Shown piece by piece: positions 27,402-36,588 of a DNA stretch of 64,000 bases; the stretch's first letter is position 1, and every line of letters begins with the position of its first letter. The position numbers were made by a program, and so were the translations under genes. The notes under the pieces are model-generated. The model saw only the letters and a program-made list of their open reading frames with translations, was not told the origin of the DNA and made no database searches. Source of the DNA: Candidatus Nitronereus thalassa (GTDB lineage: Bacteria > Nitrospirota > Nitrospiria > Nitrospirales > UBA8639); assembly GCF_032191465.1 (NCBI RefSeq), contig NZ_JAQOUE010000001.1, positions 496,001 through 560,000 of the forward strand, written 5' to 3'.

Positions 27402-29153
27402 TCACTCGCAGCCCAGATCATTACGCAGATCTTGAATGCGCGTGGCCAGTTCCGCGGCACTTTCGCCTTCCACAAAGTCCGGAGGCTTGGGCAACCCATC
27501 CGTCTTTTTATACGCCGACGCCAGTTGATCGCAGGCCTCCACGATCTGCCCTTGTTCAATCAGATCGCCAGCCGCCTCAATCATATTGATCAACGCATTC
27601 AAACGATTCTCCGCGGAGTTGCCATTACCGCTGCCTGCCAACGTGCCTTCCGAGACGGCCGTATCGATGAACTCCAGAATGTTGGCAATCTGCTCTTCGG
27701 GTGGCACCTCGGTCACGATACCGGTGCCGCTTATCGCCACGCTCACCAACGACTCATCCGGATCATCACTGGTGATGTCCAAGGAATCCGCGGCCGCGCC
27801 TTCGCTGGATGGCGTAAACGTCACTTCGACATCCGCACTGCCATTCGCGGGAATCACGAGCGGAGTAGCCGGCACCGTGGTCAGCGTAAAGTCGCCGGTG
27901 CCTCCGGAGGAGAGCGCAAAATCCGAGACCGTCAGGTCCGCATCGGGCACGACATTTTGAATGGTCACGATGGCCGATTGACTGCTGAACAACTCGACAT
28001 TCCCGAAGTTAACCGACGGGGGGGCTACCTCGATATCCGGCTGCGCATCCGGGACAAAGGAAAAGGTGCTTGCAAACACGTTAAAATTATCGAGATCGTT
28101 AAGATCTTCACCCCACACCACTTGGTTGCCGAAGACGTTATTCAAACGTTTCCCCTCTGGACGATTGGTAACCTGAAAGGTTTCCCCTGTGGAAATCCGG
28201 TAAAGAAAAATTTCAAAATTTCCCGTGACATTCGACTCCCATGCAACAAAGTCACCGTCGATGGTCGGCGCAAGTGTTGCAACGTTCTCTTCCTGGACAT
28301 TCACAATCGTCCGACGTTCTCCCGTGTCAACTTTGAATAATTCAATAGAGTAAGTCCTCAAGGTTCCCTCTGGCGGCAGGGTCATAGACTCCCAGACAAT
28401 CCACGAGCCGCTTGTGTAGGGACGCCGTTCATTCAGGTTCGAGTCGACCGCTACATCAAAATCCAACCCGGTGACCAAATCGTAAGCCCGAATATTGTGC
28501 TGTATGTGCTGGGGATTTGTGGACAAATCGATTTCTTCCCACACCACAAACCGGGAACCGATTTCTGGATCCGTTGCGGCATTCGTTCCTGAAATCGTAA
28601 TGGGCCCCAAGCCAGTACCTAAGGTGCTCAAATCCAAGAATTGTAGCGTCGTCGATCCCGGAGTGCCTTCGACCCACACGACATGATTGTCATGGATACG
28701 CGCCTCGCGAACCGTTGCCAACTCCCGCAACACGGTAGACTGCCCGGTGGAAATTTGATAGAGCATGATGCGTCCCAACGTACTCGTACTACTTTCAAAG
28801 GCCGTGTACACAATGAAGTCGCCATCTCCGTCTTGCATCTGTTCATCCAGTACATCATCTGGCGTAATGCGAACCGAAACTCCGACGAGACCGGTGTCGT
28901 TGATTCGTTGCAAGAAAATATCACCAGGTCCAAATCCGGTCTGACTGAATTCTTGACGGGTATACGTCACATAGCGTCCCGTCGCGTCTTCACCAAGGCG
29001 TGGTATTGATTCAAAGAGTGGACTCGGCGTAGTCGTCACCTGAAACTCCGTGGTCACCAACTGGTCAGCATGCACCGTTGCCCCCCAGAGCCAGACATTC
29101 ATCAATCCAACAACCACGCTCAATGAATAAGGAAGTGTTTTATTTCTAGTCAT
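27402..29153 (-). CDS. Secreted TolB-like propeller / choice-of-anchor-D / FIMAH-like protein, paralog
   Basis: I place the start at 29153 (MTRNKTLPY) because AAAGGAG lies upstream and a signal peptide follows. The longer frame to 29294 adds an unlikely 47 residues. The 583-residue product has the same layout as its neighbour: TolB-like repeats, choice-of-anchor-D domain, FIMAH-like end. The C-terminal 200 residues are nearly identical while the propeller is diverged. It lies in the site C operon. Confidence 0.75.
   Translation of the reverse strand: MTRNKTLPYSLSVVVGLMNVWLWGATVHADQLVTTEFQVTTTPSPLFESIPRLGEDATGRYVTYTRQEFSQTGFGPGDIFLQRINDTGLVGVSVRITPDDVLDEQMQDGDGDFIVYTAFESSTSTLGRIMLYQISTGQSTVLRELATVREARIHDNHVVWVEGTPGSTTLQFLDLSTLGTGLGPITISGTNAATDPEIGSRFVVWEEIDLSTNPQHIQHNIRAYDLVTGLDFDVAVDSNLNERRPYTSGSWIVWESMTLPPEGTLRTYSIELFKVDTGERRTIVNVQEENVATLAPTIDGDFVAWESNVTGNFEIFLYRISTGETFQVTNRPEGKRLNNVFGNQVVWGEDLNDLDNFNVFASTFSFVPDAQPDIEVAPPSVNFGNVELFSSQSAIVTIQNVVPDADLTVSDFALSSGGTGDFTLTTVPATPLVIPANGSADVEVTFTPSSEGAAADSLDITSDDPDESLVSVAISGTGIVTEVPPEEQIANILEFIDTAVSEGTLAGSGNGNSAENRLNALINMIEAAGDLIEQGQIVEACDQLASAYKKTDGLPKPPDFVEGESAAELATRIQDLRNDLGCE
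27431..28010 (-). repeat. 580-bp near-identical repeat, copy 2
   Basis: This is the counterpart of 25563-26142. Confidence 0.85.
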
Positions 29154-29293
29154 CCCATTGTCTCCTTTAATCGTCCTGTTTTCTGCGAGCCGATTCTGTT
29201 TGAAGGCTGCACAATGCCTGGACGGCGTATCCCTCAAAGCCTTAGCTAGACGGTCCGCGTTTCCTTCCAGTAAATGGTAAGTATCTTCCGTCA

Positions 29294-31309
29294 TTACTCA
29301 TTGATTAATCCGACATGGCGGACTCTGGTCTGTTCCGGGATGCGCGCGTGTAACCCTGCCGACAGCACCTGCACCTGCTGAAGCAATGATGCATTCTGCC
29401 GTTTGAGCGCCTCCAATTCTGCATCAATGGCGTGGACTTTCTTCTGGTACGTCTCAGACACCTGGTGCTGCTTTTGTAATTCATTAAGCAGCATGGCCGT
29501 GAGTTTGTAGTACTGCACGGTTTCGACTTGGCCATCCTCGCCGTACACCACGAGATCCGGATAGACCGCGGCGACTTCTTCGGCGATCAAGCCATATTGC
29601 ATGGGTTTTGCCCCATCGGCCGTTGGTTGGATATACCGAAACGTGACAGGCCGTAAGGCCAACAGCCCATCGCTCGTGTCACCCATGTCTTGAATGTCTT
29701 CTTTGAATCGGCGGGAAGATGACACCGTCCCCAGTTGGCCGTTGGAATCGATGACCACGCTCACGGCATCGGCAACCCCGGTGGTGACACCGCGGATACC
29801 CGCGATAAACGTCTGTGCCTGCCCGCTGCCTATTCGAATGGTCGAACTATCGGCGGATTGGCCAGAATGGCCGATATGAATGTTTGACGAACCATTTGAC
29901 ACATTTCCTCCTGCTGAGTTTCCAATTGCGATATTGCCCGAACCCACACCAATGGTTTCCAAAGCACGACTGCCTATCGCCGTGTTGCTATTTCCATTAT
30001 TAAACCGCAGGGCGAAATACCCGAGAGCCGTATTGTTGCTCTTGTTAACCCCACTATTTTGCAAAGCATCTGTCCCTATTGCCGTGTTAAAACTTCCCGT
30101 TGTGTTATCATTAAGAGCCATGAATCCCAGCCCAGTGTTTGAGATTCCAGATGTATTTGAACGAAGAGCAAATGCACCAAAGCTAGAATTTCCACCGCCT
30201 GTCGAAGTATTTTGAAGCGCATTAACCCCCATAGCTGTATTGCTGCTTCCAGTAGGACTGCTCGCCAGCGCATTAACGCCAACGGAGGTATTTGTTGTCC
30301 CTGTCAGGACATTAGGGTTTAGCGGACCTGCCGGACCTTGGGGCCCTGCTGGTCCGGCCACACCTTGCGGGCCTGGCGGTCCTGCTGGTCCAGGACCTCC
30401 TTGTGGGCCTTGGGGACCGGGAGCCCCATCCGCGCCTGCTGGTCCGGGATCACCCTGCGGCCCTTGCAGATTACCGGCCAAGGTCCATGTGGTCGCATCG
30501 ATCTTTTCGAAGTACTTGCCAGTCTCCGCATCAAGGTAGAAATCGCCAACCACGCCATCGCCAATCGCGGGCGCGCCATTGCCCGTGAGCCACTGCGACC
30601 CATCCGCTCCCAGGGCTCCATCCGCGCCGGCAGGACCGGGAGGCCCTTGTGTTCCAACAGGTCCGGCAACACCTTGTGGACCCTGTGGACCTGGAGCACC
30701 ATCCGCGCCGGCTGGTCCTGGATCACCCTGCGGACCTTGGGGGCCTGGAGGTCCGGCCACACCCTGCGGGCCGGGCGGCCCCGGGTCACCTTGCGGGCCC
30801 GCCGGGCCGTCATACAACACCCGTAACCCCACGACTTGCGCTTGGCTCGCAAACCGCACGCTGACATAACTCTGTCCCGGCACCAACAGCGTCGTCGGCA
30901 CTAATCCCGTGACATCAATCTCCGTCACTTCATCTTCGATGACCGCCTGCGTCAGATTCGTCTGCGTATTGGTAAACGCATCATGCGCATCGCCGACATC
31001 CGCCACTGAAATCTCCACATCATAGGTCAATGATTCTGTTTTCTTTGGGATCATCACAACCTTGGCACTGGTGAAGGCGTCGAGGTTGTCCGGTACCGCA
31101 AAACTAAAATGCGTCGCATTGCCCAGATTCGCTACCGCCCAATGCCCGACGGTCTTTCCTTCATCTTTCTTCGCGGGCTTGATCCATAATTCATTGGCCC
31201 ACCCTGGGTGCCCCATACCCAGAACCAGGATCACGCTTAAGATTGTGAGCCAAGACGTTGTGATGTGTATTCCCTTTGTCCTTGTGTTCACATCTCGAAA
31301 GTGTCGCAT
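29294..31309 (-). CDS. Secreted collagen-like fibre protein with YadA-type head and S74 chaperone domain
   Basis: The 671-residue protein has a ribosome site (AAAGGAG) and a signal peptide (about 1-40). A beta domain (40-175) leads to Gly-X-Y collagen repeats (about 175-330), interrupted by a folded insert containing [21 protein letters not shown]. YadA-like head repeats follow (about 335-500; [18 protein letters not shown]). A peptidase S74 intramolecular chaperone domain (about 525-600; [24 protein letters not shown]) and a terminal coiled coil complete it. S74 domains trimerise fibres and cut themselves off. I infer a trimeric surface or extracellular fibre. Confidence 0.85.
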   Translation of the reverse strand: MRHFRDVNTRTKGIHITTSWLTILSVILVLGMGHPGWANELWIKPAKKDEGKTVGHWAVANLGNATHFSFAVPDNLDAFTSAKVVMIPKKTESLTYDVEISVADVGDAHDAFTNTQTNLTQAVIEDEVTEIDVTGLVPTTLLVPGQSYVSVRFASQAQVVGLRVLYDGPAGPQGDPGPPGPQGVAGPPGPQGPQGDPGPAGADGAPGPQGPQGVAGPVGTQGPPGPAGADGALGADGSQWLTGNGAPAIGDGVVGDFYLDAETGKYFEKIDATTWTLAGNLQGPQGDPGPAGADGAPGPQGPQGGPGPAGPPGPQGVAGPAGPQGPAGPLNPNVLTGTTNTSVGVNALASSPTGSSNTAMGVNALQNTSTGGGNSSFGAFALRSNTSGISNTGLGFMALNDNTTGSFNTAIGTDALQNSGVNKSNNTALGYFALRFNNGNSNTAIGSRALETIGVGSGNIAIGNSAGGNVSNGSSNIHIGHSGQSADSSTIRIGSGQAQTFIAGIRGVTTGVADAVSVVIDSNGQLGTVSSSRRFKEDIQDMGDTSDGLLALRPVTFRYIQPTADGAKPMQYGLIAEEVAAVYPDLVVYGEDGQVETVQYYKLTAMLLNELQKQHQVSETYQKKVHAIDAELEALKRQNASLLQQVQVLSAGLHARIPEQTRVRHVGLINE
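30364..30604 (-). repeat. 241-bp repeat shared with the neighbouring collagen-like gene, copy 1
   Basis: It is base-identical, as far as I could compare, to 31957-32197 (offset 1593). It covers the non-collagen insert plus flanking Gly-X-Y repeats. Confidence 0.8.
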
Positions 31310-31378
31310 CTGACTATCTCCTTTTACTTTTTGTTACCAACAAGGATGGCAACATTGAGTCTCGCTGATGATTATGAT

Positions 31379-32746
31379 TTAAAGTTTATCTCCGACAATC
31401 AAAAATGGGCCCGTTGAGCTTCCATCATCCGGTTCATAATCAAACGTATTGCCCAAGATGAATAAGGGATTAAATGCCTTACACGGTGGTGCCGGTTCCG
31501 TGTCGAGTAAAAACGTATTAATAGTAGCAGCATAGGCACCATCTCCATAAAACGGCCATGTGATGTGATGGAAAGTAAGAACATTAAGCGTATCTGGATC
31601 CACTGCATCTTGTTGAAACACGGTACACGCCATGAATTCTTGGATCTCAATCACTCGAGACCCCAAAAGGTCTGCAGATCGTGGAACAAAGATTTGAGTG
31701 GTTTGCAACTCGGGATGGTCGTCCACACTCGAAACCGTAAAGTTACCGGTCCCGTCATAAACTATCAGTGGAACGATTGTTCCCGGAGTACCGGGATCAG
31801 ACCCCGGGGGAGGTGGAATGCCTTCATTGCCGATGAATCCAAAGGCTACGACTTTGGTTGAGAAAGCAGAGTGGACTGCAGGACCTGGTGGTCCTTCTGG
31901 CCCCGGAATGCCCTGTGGTCCTTGAAGTCCAACAGGGCCGGGATCACCCTGCAACCCTTGCGGGCCTGGCGGTCCTGCTGGTCCAGGACCTCCTTGTGGG
32001 CCTTGGGGACCGGGAGCCCCATCCGCGCCTGCTGGTCCGGGATCACCCTGCGGCCCTTGCAGATTACCGGCCAAGGTCCATGTGGTCGCATCGATCTTTT
32101 CGAAGTACTTGCCAGTCTCCGCATCAAGGTAGAAATCGCCAACCACGCCATCGCCAATCGCGGGCGCGCCATTGCCCGTGAGCCACTGCGACCCATTCGC
32201 TCCCGGGGCACCATTTGCGCCGGCAGGACCAGGCGTTCCTTGTGGTCCAACAGGTCCGGCGACACCTTGTGGCCCTTGCGGCCCCTGTGGACCGGGAGCG
32301 CCATCCGCGCCGGCTGGTCCTGGATCACCCTGCGGACCTTGGGGCCCCACAGCACCAATGGTCAGATCGTATTCATCATGATGGCTCTGCCCGTTGCCCG
32401 TGGACACGCTGAGCAGGTAGTCGCCAGCTCCTAGCGCTGCCGACCAGGTCGCCACGATTTCCGTTGGCATGGCCGTGACGATGCTCAACTCGCCAAATTC
32501 GCCGAGCGTGACACTCAAGTCCGACAGGTTCACAAAATCAAAATCTTGCCCGGTGATGGTGAACGTGCTTTGCGGTGTGCTGTCATCCACCACGACCTCG
32601 ACTTCCTTGATCAACAAATGTGCTCCGGGGGCACTTGGATCAGGTTTCACCCCCAACGTCGCCGGGGGCCAACCAAGCTCCAGCAGCAAGACAAGGGTTA
32701 TAAGTCCGCACAGTGGATGGCGGGATAGATGTCGATACCGTTTCAT
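31379..32746 (-). CDS. Secreted collagen-like protein with IPT/TIG-like N-terminal domain
   Basis: I choose the ATG at 32746, eight bases after AAAGGAG; the frame begins at 32764. The 455-residue product has a signal peptide (about 1-30) and an IPT/TIG-like domain (about 40-130; [27 protein letters not shown]). Gly-X-Y repeats carry the same insert as the neighbouring gene, and a C-terminal globular domain (about 285-455) follows. It probably forms triple-helical secreted fibres. It lies in the site C operon. Confidence 0.75.
   Translation of the reverse strand: MKRYRHLSRHPLCGLITLVLLLELGWPPATLGVKPDPSAPGAHLLIKEVEVVVDDSTPQSTFTITGQDFDFVNLSDLSVTLGEFGELSIVTAMPTEIVATWSAALGAGDYLLSVSTGNGQSHHDEYDLTIGAVGPQGPQGDPGPAGADGAPGPQGPQGPQGVAGPVGPQGTPGPAGANGAPGANGSQWLTGNGAPAIGDGVVGDFYLDAETGKYFEKIDATTWTLAGNLQGPQGDPGPAGADGAPGPQGPQGGPGPAGPPGPQGLQGDPGPVGLQGPQGIPGPEGPPGPAVHSAFSTKVVAFGFIGNEGIPPPPGSDPGTPGTIVPLIVYDGTGNFTVSSVDDHPELQTTQIFVPRSADLLGSRVIEIQEFMACTVFQQDAVDPDTLNVLTFHHITWPFYGDGAYAATINTFLLDTEPAPPCKAFNPLFILGNTFDYEPDDGSSTGPFLIVGDKL
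31957..32197 (-). repeat. 241-bp repeat shared with the neighbouring collagen-like gene, copy 2
   Basis: This is the counterpart of 30364-30604. Confidence 0.8.
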
Positions 32747-32912
32747 AATAAAATCTCCTTTCATCCGGGACGCGTCCGTGTCCCTCTTCTAAGAAGACGT
32801 TGGCTCGTGTGTGCGTCACTTGACAGACGACTCTCTCTTGCTCGTGCGCTCATGTCTTGAAAGTGACGCAGCTGCCTCTCTACTTTTGCTTTTTGTTTCG
32901 AAGGAAGAAGGA

Positions 32913-33066
32913 TGCAACATAGAGTCTCGCTGATGATTATGATTGTAGGTTTGTCACCGTCGACCGAGAATGGGATTGTGGAGTTTCCATCCGCCGGTTG
33001 ATAATCAACGTTCTCCATTTCTCCGATCCAACCAGAACAACGGCTGACTATGTCCATGTTTAGCAA
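32913..33066 (-). pseudogene. Remnant 3' end of a third collagen-like gene
   Basis: The translated segment NVDYQPADGNSTIPFSVDGDK resembles the end of the 31379-32746 product ([21 protein letters not shown]). The following untranslated sequence (AGTCTCGCTGATGATTATGATT region) is also repeated at about 31355-31378. No intact gene remains. Confidence 0.5.
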
Positions 33067-33100
33067 ACATAAGGTGCCTCATTTTTCCTTCTGAATTCTT

Positions 33101-33883
33101 TCACTTGGTTGAAGAATCGGCGCGGTCTGTCCCAAATGCTGCTGGGGCGTAGCCAACAGCCATTCCGGTTTCCAGCGCTAAATGATAGAGGTCCAAGCTT
33201 TTGAGAATGGCGCTCTTCACCTTTTGAATGTCTTTGGTATCTGGGTTATCTCCAAGAAGCGCATAAATAATATCCAAAGCCTCGATCGGGTGAAGATCAT
33301 CATAGGCCGCATGGGCTTGGATCCATTTCATGGCTTTTTTTTGTTGGTTTTCTGGGAAAAACGTTCGATAGTGCGGACTTCGCCATACCATCTCACACCA
33401 GTCTCCTGTGACGCCTTCAATGGCGAAGTTGGTGGCTGCCATGCCTTCGGCCAAGCCACCTGATTCGCAAATGTGCCAGCACCAGTCCGTAATAGCCGTC
33501 GATGCAGCCGGTCGATCGCCGCGATACAGTTTCTCTCGGGAAATCCCGGCACACTCGGCCCAATCTCGATACCACTCAGCATGTCGTTGTTCTATCCGTA
33601 AGTTTTTCACCAGCCAGCCACGAGCCCTATTCAAGGCCACATCTTCCCCGTAGACGCACTTTAAAAGGTTAAGAGCGAGGAATTGTGGAAAGCGCTCAAT
33701 TAGCGGCCAAAACCCGATCAATAAGGCATGATGTTTGTGTGATGGAATTGACGCGTCACTGAATTGATACCAGGCTTCGTGATGCGCCACTGCATGGGCA
33801 CGGTCACTGGTCTCATGCACAATGTCTTTCAACCATTGAGCATAACGGTCCGTTTGCAATGCGGCGTCTACTGAGGCGGGCAT
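33101..33883 (-). CDS. Heme-oxygenase-like diiron oxidase (HDO/TenA-PqqC superfamily)
   Basis: The 260-residue all-helical protein carries the metal-ligand pattern of heme-oxygenase-like diiron enzymes: E98-x-x-H101 (EQRHAEWY), E156 and H191-x3-D195-x2-H198 (HAAYDDLHPIEAL). Characterised relatives include CADD and UndA, which oxidise or decarboxylate small substrates including fatty acids. It is the first gene after promoter site C. In a regulon with a fatty-acid-like pathway I infer oxidative tailoring of an acyl product, but the substrate is not shown by the sequence. Confidence 0.65.
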   Translation of the reverse strand: MPASVDAALQTDRYAQWLKDIVHETSDRAHAVAHHEAWYQFSDASIPSHKHHALLIGFWPLIERFPQFLALNLLKCVYGEDVALNRARGWLVKNLRIEQRHAEWYRDWAECAGISREKLYRGDRPAASTAITDWCWHICESGGLAEGMAATNFAIEGVTGDWCEMVWRSPHYRTFFPENQQKKAMKWIQAHAAYDDLHPIEALDIIYALLGDNPDTKDIQKVKSAILKSLDLYHLALETGMAVGYAPAAFGTDRADSSTK

Positions 33884-34069
33884 GCCATCCTCCCTTCATA
33901 AGTAGGATTTTCCCACTGTTGCCGATGCTCGTAATGGCGAGCCACATCTCCCTCCATTTTTCATTCAACTTATGGAACAGCCGAGGTTGTATCCGTTGCC
34001 CGTAAACTTTGACGTTGGGGTACAGGCAACGCGGCCTTCACAATCAGCTCCTCATATTGAATGATGGCT

Positions 34070-34107
34070 CTTCTACCCCAGGAGAAGTTACCGATTGATT
34101 ACAGATT
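34070..34107 (-). promoter_or_regulatory. Site C: SARP-like box and -10
   Basis: On the minus strand AATCTGTAA (34099-34107) and AATCGGTAA (34088-34096) are separated by TC. After 12 bp comes TAGAAG (34070-34075). The first gene, the diiron oxidase, starts at 33883. Confidence 0.65.
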
Positions 34108-34230
34108 CGAGGAACACGAAACTTTTTTTATGAGGTGAGAGGACGACATCCCTCGGAAGAAGGGGGTGCCACGAGGGTGAATCAGAAAACAGAGGTTTGA
34201 GATGGGAAGCTGATCTGAAGGTTGAGAGGT

Positions 34231-34467
34231 TTAGTTCTTTGGAGAAAGCACGGAGAACCGATAGTGATGAAAAATCGGATGATCGCGTTTGGGTTCCTCC
34301 ACTAAGATGGCGGCTGGTTCCTGTGACAGCGTGCGCCATTCGGACGTGATCGCTTCGATACGATTAAAGCCCGTGACAAAGGGTTCGCCAAGCCGCAAGA
34401 TATTCTGAAGAAAGCCTTGAATTTCCGGTTCGTACCGATTGAAAAACTCGGTGGTGACATGGTCCAT
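34231..34467 (-). pseudogene. C-terminal fragment of a leucine carboxyl methyltransferase-like protein
   Basis: The fragment (MDHVTTEFF, then ILRLGEPFVTGFNRIEAI) matches the +1-frame tail of the methyltransferase at 20437-21868. Upstream codons (GSRVWMDHV) continue the similarity back to about 34510, where a stop interrupts it. There is no ribosome site. It is probably a decayed copy at the end of the site D operon. A free-standing small protein cannot be excluded. Confidence 0.5.
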
Positions 34468-34573
34468 CCATACTCGACTGCCGGGATGCTGGGTTACATC
34501 ACGGAGAGCAAGTTAAAAACGGGATAATTCGGGTGGAGCAATAGATCAACATCCATTCGTTGAATCCCAATGG

Positions 34574-35440
34574 TTAACACCGTTCGCAAAAAGCGCCATC
34601 GTTGTTCAGGCTGCTGCGTTGGGCATCACAGGACTTTCTTCCTGTCACCGTAAATAGCACGGAGTAGGTCAACGTATCCTCTCTTTTTAGATATGCGAGA
34701 AATCGATCCTGCACCTCGTGTGCCTTCTCCGTATTTCCCAGCGCTTGAACCATTTGAGGCAATGCAATGTCGAGTTTTAGTTTCCATAACTCATAATTTA
34801 CTGCATCGATCTCGCCAGCAATCAGGTGATAACTATCCACACGCACGGACACATCTTGAAGGGTTGCACGATGACAGAACGTAAACAATTTTCGTCCGAG
34901 AAATGGATCGAACCCTTTCGTCCTCAAATAGTTCACCACTTCATGGACCAGCGGCTCCAAATCTTCGTCTTCAGGAAAGTGCCACAGCAATTGGCCGTCG
35001 AGATCCTGGAGAATGATTCGCCCGTTTGGTCGACAGACCCGCACCATCTCTTCGATGGCTCGCAAAGGGCTCTCCAAATATTCCAGGAGAAACCGGCAAT
35101 AGACGACATCGAATCGACCGGAAGGAAAAGGCAATGCATAGGCATTGGCCGAAAGCACATGCGCCGTCGAACCCGTGTGCTGCTGATTGGATCGAAAAAA
35201 CTGTAGACGGTTCAGACTCATATCAATGCCAACGACTCTCGTGGGGGAAAAACTCTCCGCTACGGCCTGCAATAACGGCGCCGAACCGCACCCGACTTCC
35301 AACACGTTTCTGGCTCCTTCCATATATTCCGCAAAATATGTCTCAACCCACTGCGGACCATCAACCTTTCTGTATAATCGCGAGGCCTCGCGAGGATCGT
35401 CCATCACATAGGATGCCGTCGTAGTGTCGAGTTGACCCAT
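34574..35440 (-). CDS. Class I SAM-dependent methyltransferase
   Basis: The 288-residue protein has the Rossmann motif VLEVGCGSAPLL (about 45-56), motif II acidic residue VVGIDMS, and post-motifs AYALPFPSGRFDVVYCRFLLEYL and RVCRPNGRIILQDLD, as in Methyltransf_11/UbiE-like enzymes. A ribosome site (AGAGGG) precedes it. It follows the 35461-36588 gene by 20 bp in the site D operon. I infer methylation of the acyl or polyketide product; the acceptor atom is unknown. Confidence 0.8.
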   Translation of the reverse strand: MGQLDTTTASYVMDDPREASRLYRKVDGPQWVETYFAEYMEGARNVLEVGCGSAPLLQAVAESFSPTRVVGIDMSLNRLQFFRSNQQHTGSTAHVLSANAYALPFPSGRFDVVYCRFLLEYLESPLRAIEEMVRVCRPNGRIILQDLDGQLLWHFPEDEDLEPLVHEVVNYLRTKGFDPFLGRKLFTFCHRATLQDVSVRVDSYHLIAGEIDAVNYELWKLKLDIALPQMVQALGNTEKAHEVQDRFLAYLKREDTLTYSVLFTVTGRKSCDAQRSSLNNDGAFCERC

Positions 35441-35460
35441 GACTCACAACCCTCTTGTTC

Positions 35461-36588
35461 TCACGACGCGTCCATTTCCAACTCAGCCTGCACGATGGGT
35501 TCATAGCGTTGCGCCAGATGGTGGTAGAAACGGGTGAACGCCTCGCGAACGACAATGAATTGATTGTACTCTTGCACACGCAAAAGTTGCTCGGGTCGAA
35601 AGAGCTTGGCCTGCTTTGCGTCGACCGTCACCGGAAGAAACGCCAACTCGTCATCTGACAAACACTCCGCCACTCGTTGGAGCAAGGCGAGGCTGACCCT
35701 GTTGGATTCTACAACACCGAGATGGGGATCAATCAGCAAATCACAGCGGTTTTCCAAAAAACTGAAATTCAATCCAAGCGGGGCACGATACATCAGCGCC
35801 GCACCTTGAATGGCACTTCGCTTGTGATCGTGCAGGACAAGAACCTGTCGATATCGTCGGAGGCCAACCATTCGATACTGCGCATCGACTCTGTCGAGAA
35901 CGACATCATCGGCATCGAAAGCTTCCGCTTGCCAAAAGAGAGCCCCCCGCGTTTGATATACGAGGGCACGCAATAGTTCCTTGTCCGATTGGTCATAAAA
36001 ATTCACGTCATGACTTCGCCCATGGTCCCTCAACGAAGATATTGGCACCGCAAGAAGGGTATATGACGGCATGGCTGCGGTCTTGGGGTCTGCCGAAACA
36101 AACGATCCATAGACCTTGCTCATGTATTTATTCGTGGGGCGAAACCACACTTGAATGGAATGAATGTCTTCATCCCTCATCACATTCGCCAGGCCGTAGA
36201 GCCCCATACAACAGGAAGCCAGCGGGCTATTCGAGACCAAGTGTTGAAACACCCAGCCTTGGGTTGTGCTTCTCCAGGCGACGCCTGAGGCAAATCGCTG
36301 GCCTGAAGATTCATAGGTGCCGATACGAATGAGTCGTTCTCCTGCTTGTTGCAGGCGTTCCCAATTGTCAGCTACGCGGGAGATATGGGGTTGCAGTAAT
36401 CGCATTTTCTCTGGATACAGAAATCCTAAATCGCGATACCGGTCGAACAGATCAGACACTTGGATCGTATTCATCGAACAGCCATATGCCGTCAAGGGTT
36501 GGGGGTCACTCAGAAGACGCGACACCTGTTCCTCAGAAAGCGGTTCCGTCGGCATGTCAACGATGTTGTGTTGTTCAACCATGATCAC
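35461..36588 (-). CDS. Unknown two-part protein, intact member of a family duplicated in this island
   Basis: The 375-residue protein (or 373 from the ATG at 36582) has two halves. The first contains FDRYRDLGFLYPEKMRLLQP, VAWRSTTQGWVFQHLVSN and VWFRPTNKYMSKVYGSFV. The second contains VGLRRYRQVLVLHD and RAPLGLNFSFLENRCDLLIDP. There is no signal peptide or membrane segment. A tandem acyltransferase-like (GNAT-like) fold is conceivable but I see no decisive motif. A broken paralog lies at 24369-25530 in the site C operon. It overlaps the preceding gene by a few bases. Confidence 0.6.
   Translation of the reverse strand: MIMVEQHNIVDMPTEPLSEEQVSRLLSDPQPLTAYGCSMNTIQVSDLFDRYRDLGFLYPEKMRLLQPHISRVADNWERLQQAGERLIRIGTYESSGQRFASGVAWRSTTQGWVFQHLVSNSPLASCCMGLYGLANVMRDEDIHSIQVWFRPTNKYMSKVYGSFVSADPKTAAMPSYTLLAVPISSLRDHGRSHDVNFYDQSDKELLRALVYQTRGALFWQAEAFDADDVVLDRVDAQYRMVGLRRYRQVLVLHDHKRSAIQGAALMYRAPLGLNFSFLENRCDLLIDPHLGVVESNRVSLALLQRVAECLSDDELAFLPVTVDAKQAKLFRPEQLLRVQEYNQFIVVREAFTRFYHHLAQRYEPIVQAELEMDAS

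Noticed and set aside
30319-30867. Long open frames on both strands across the collagen repeats
   Set aside because: Gly-Pro-rich periodic DNA stays open in several frames; the frame with signal peptide and S74 domain is the real one.
34150-34190. Hairpin CCCTCG/CGAGGG between the site D operon end and site C as a terminator
   Set aside because: No U-tract follows on the minus strand, so intrinsic termination is not supported.
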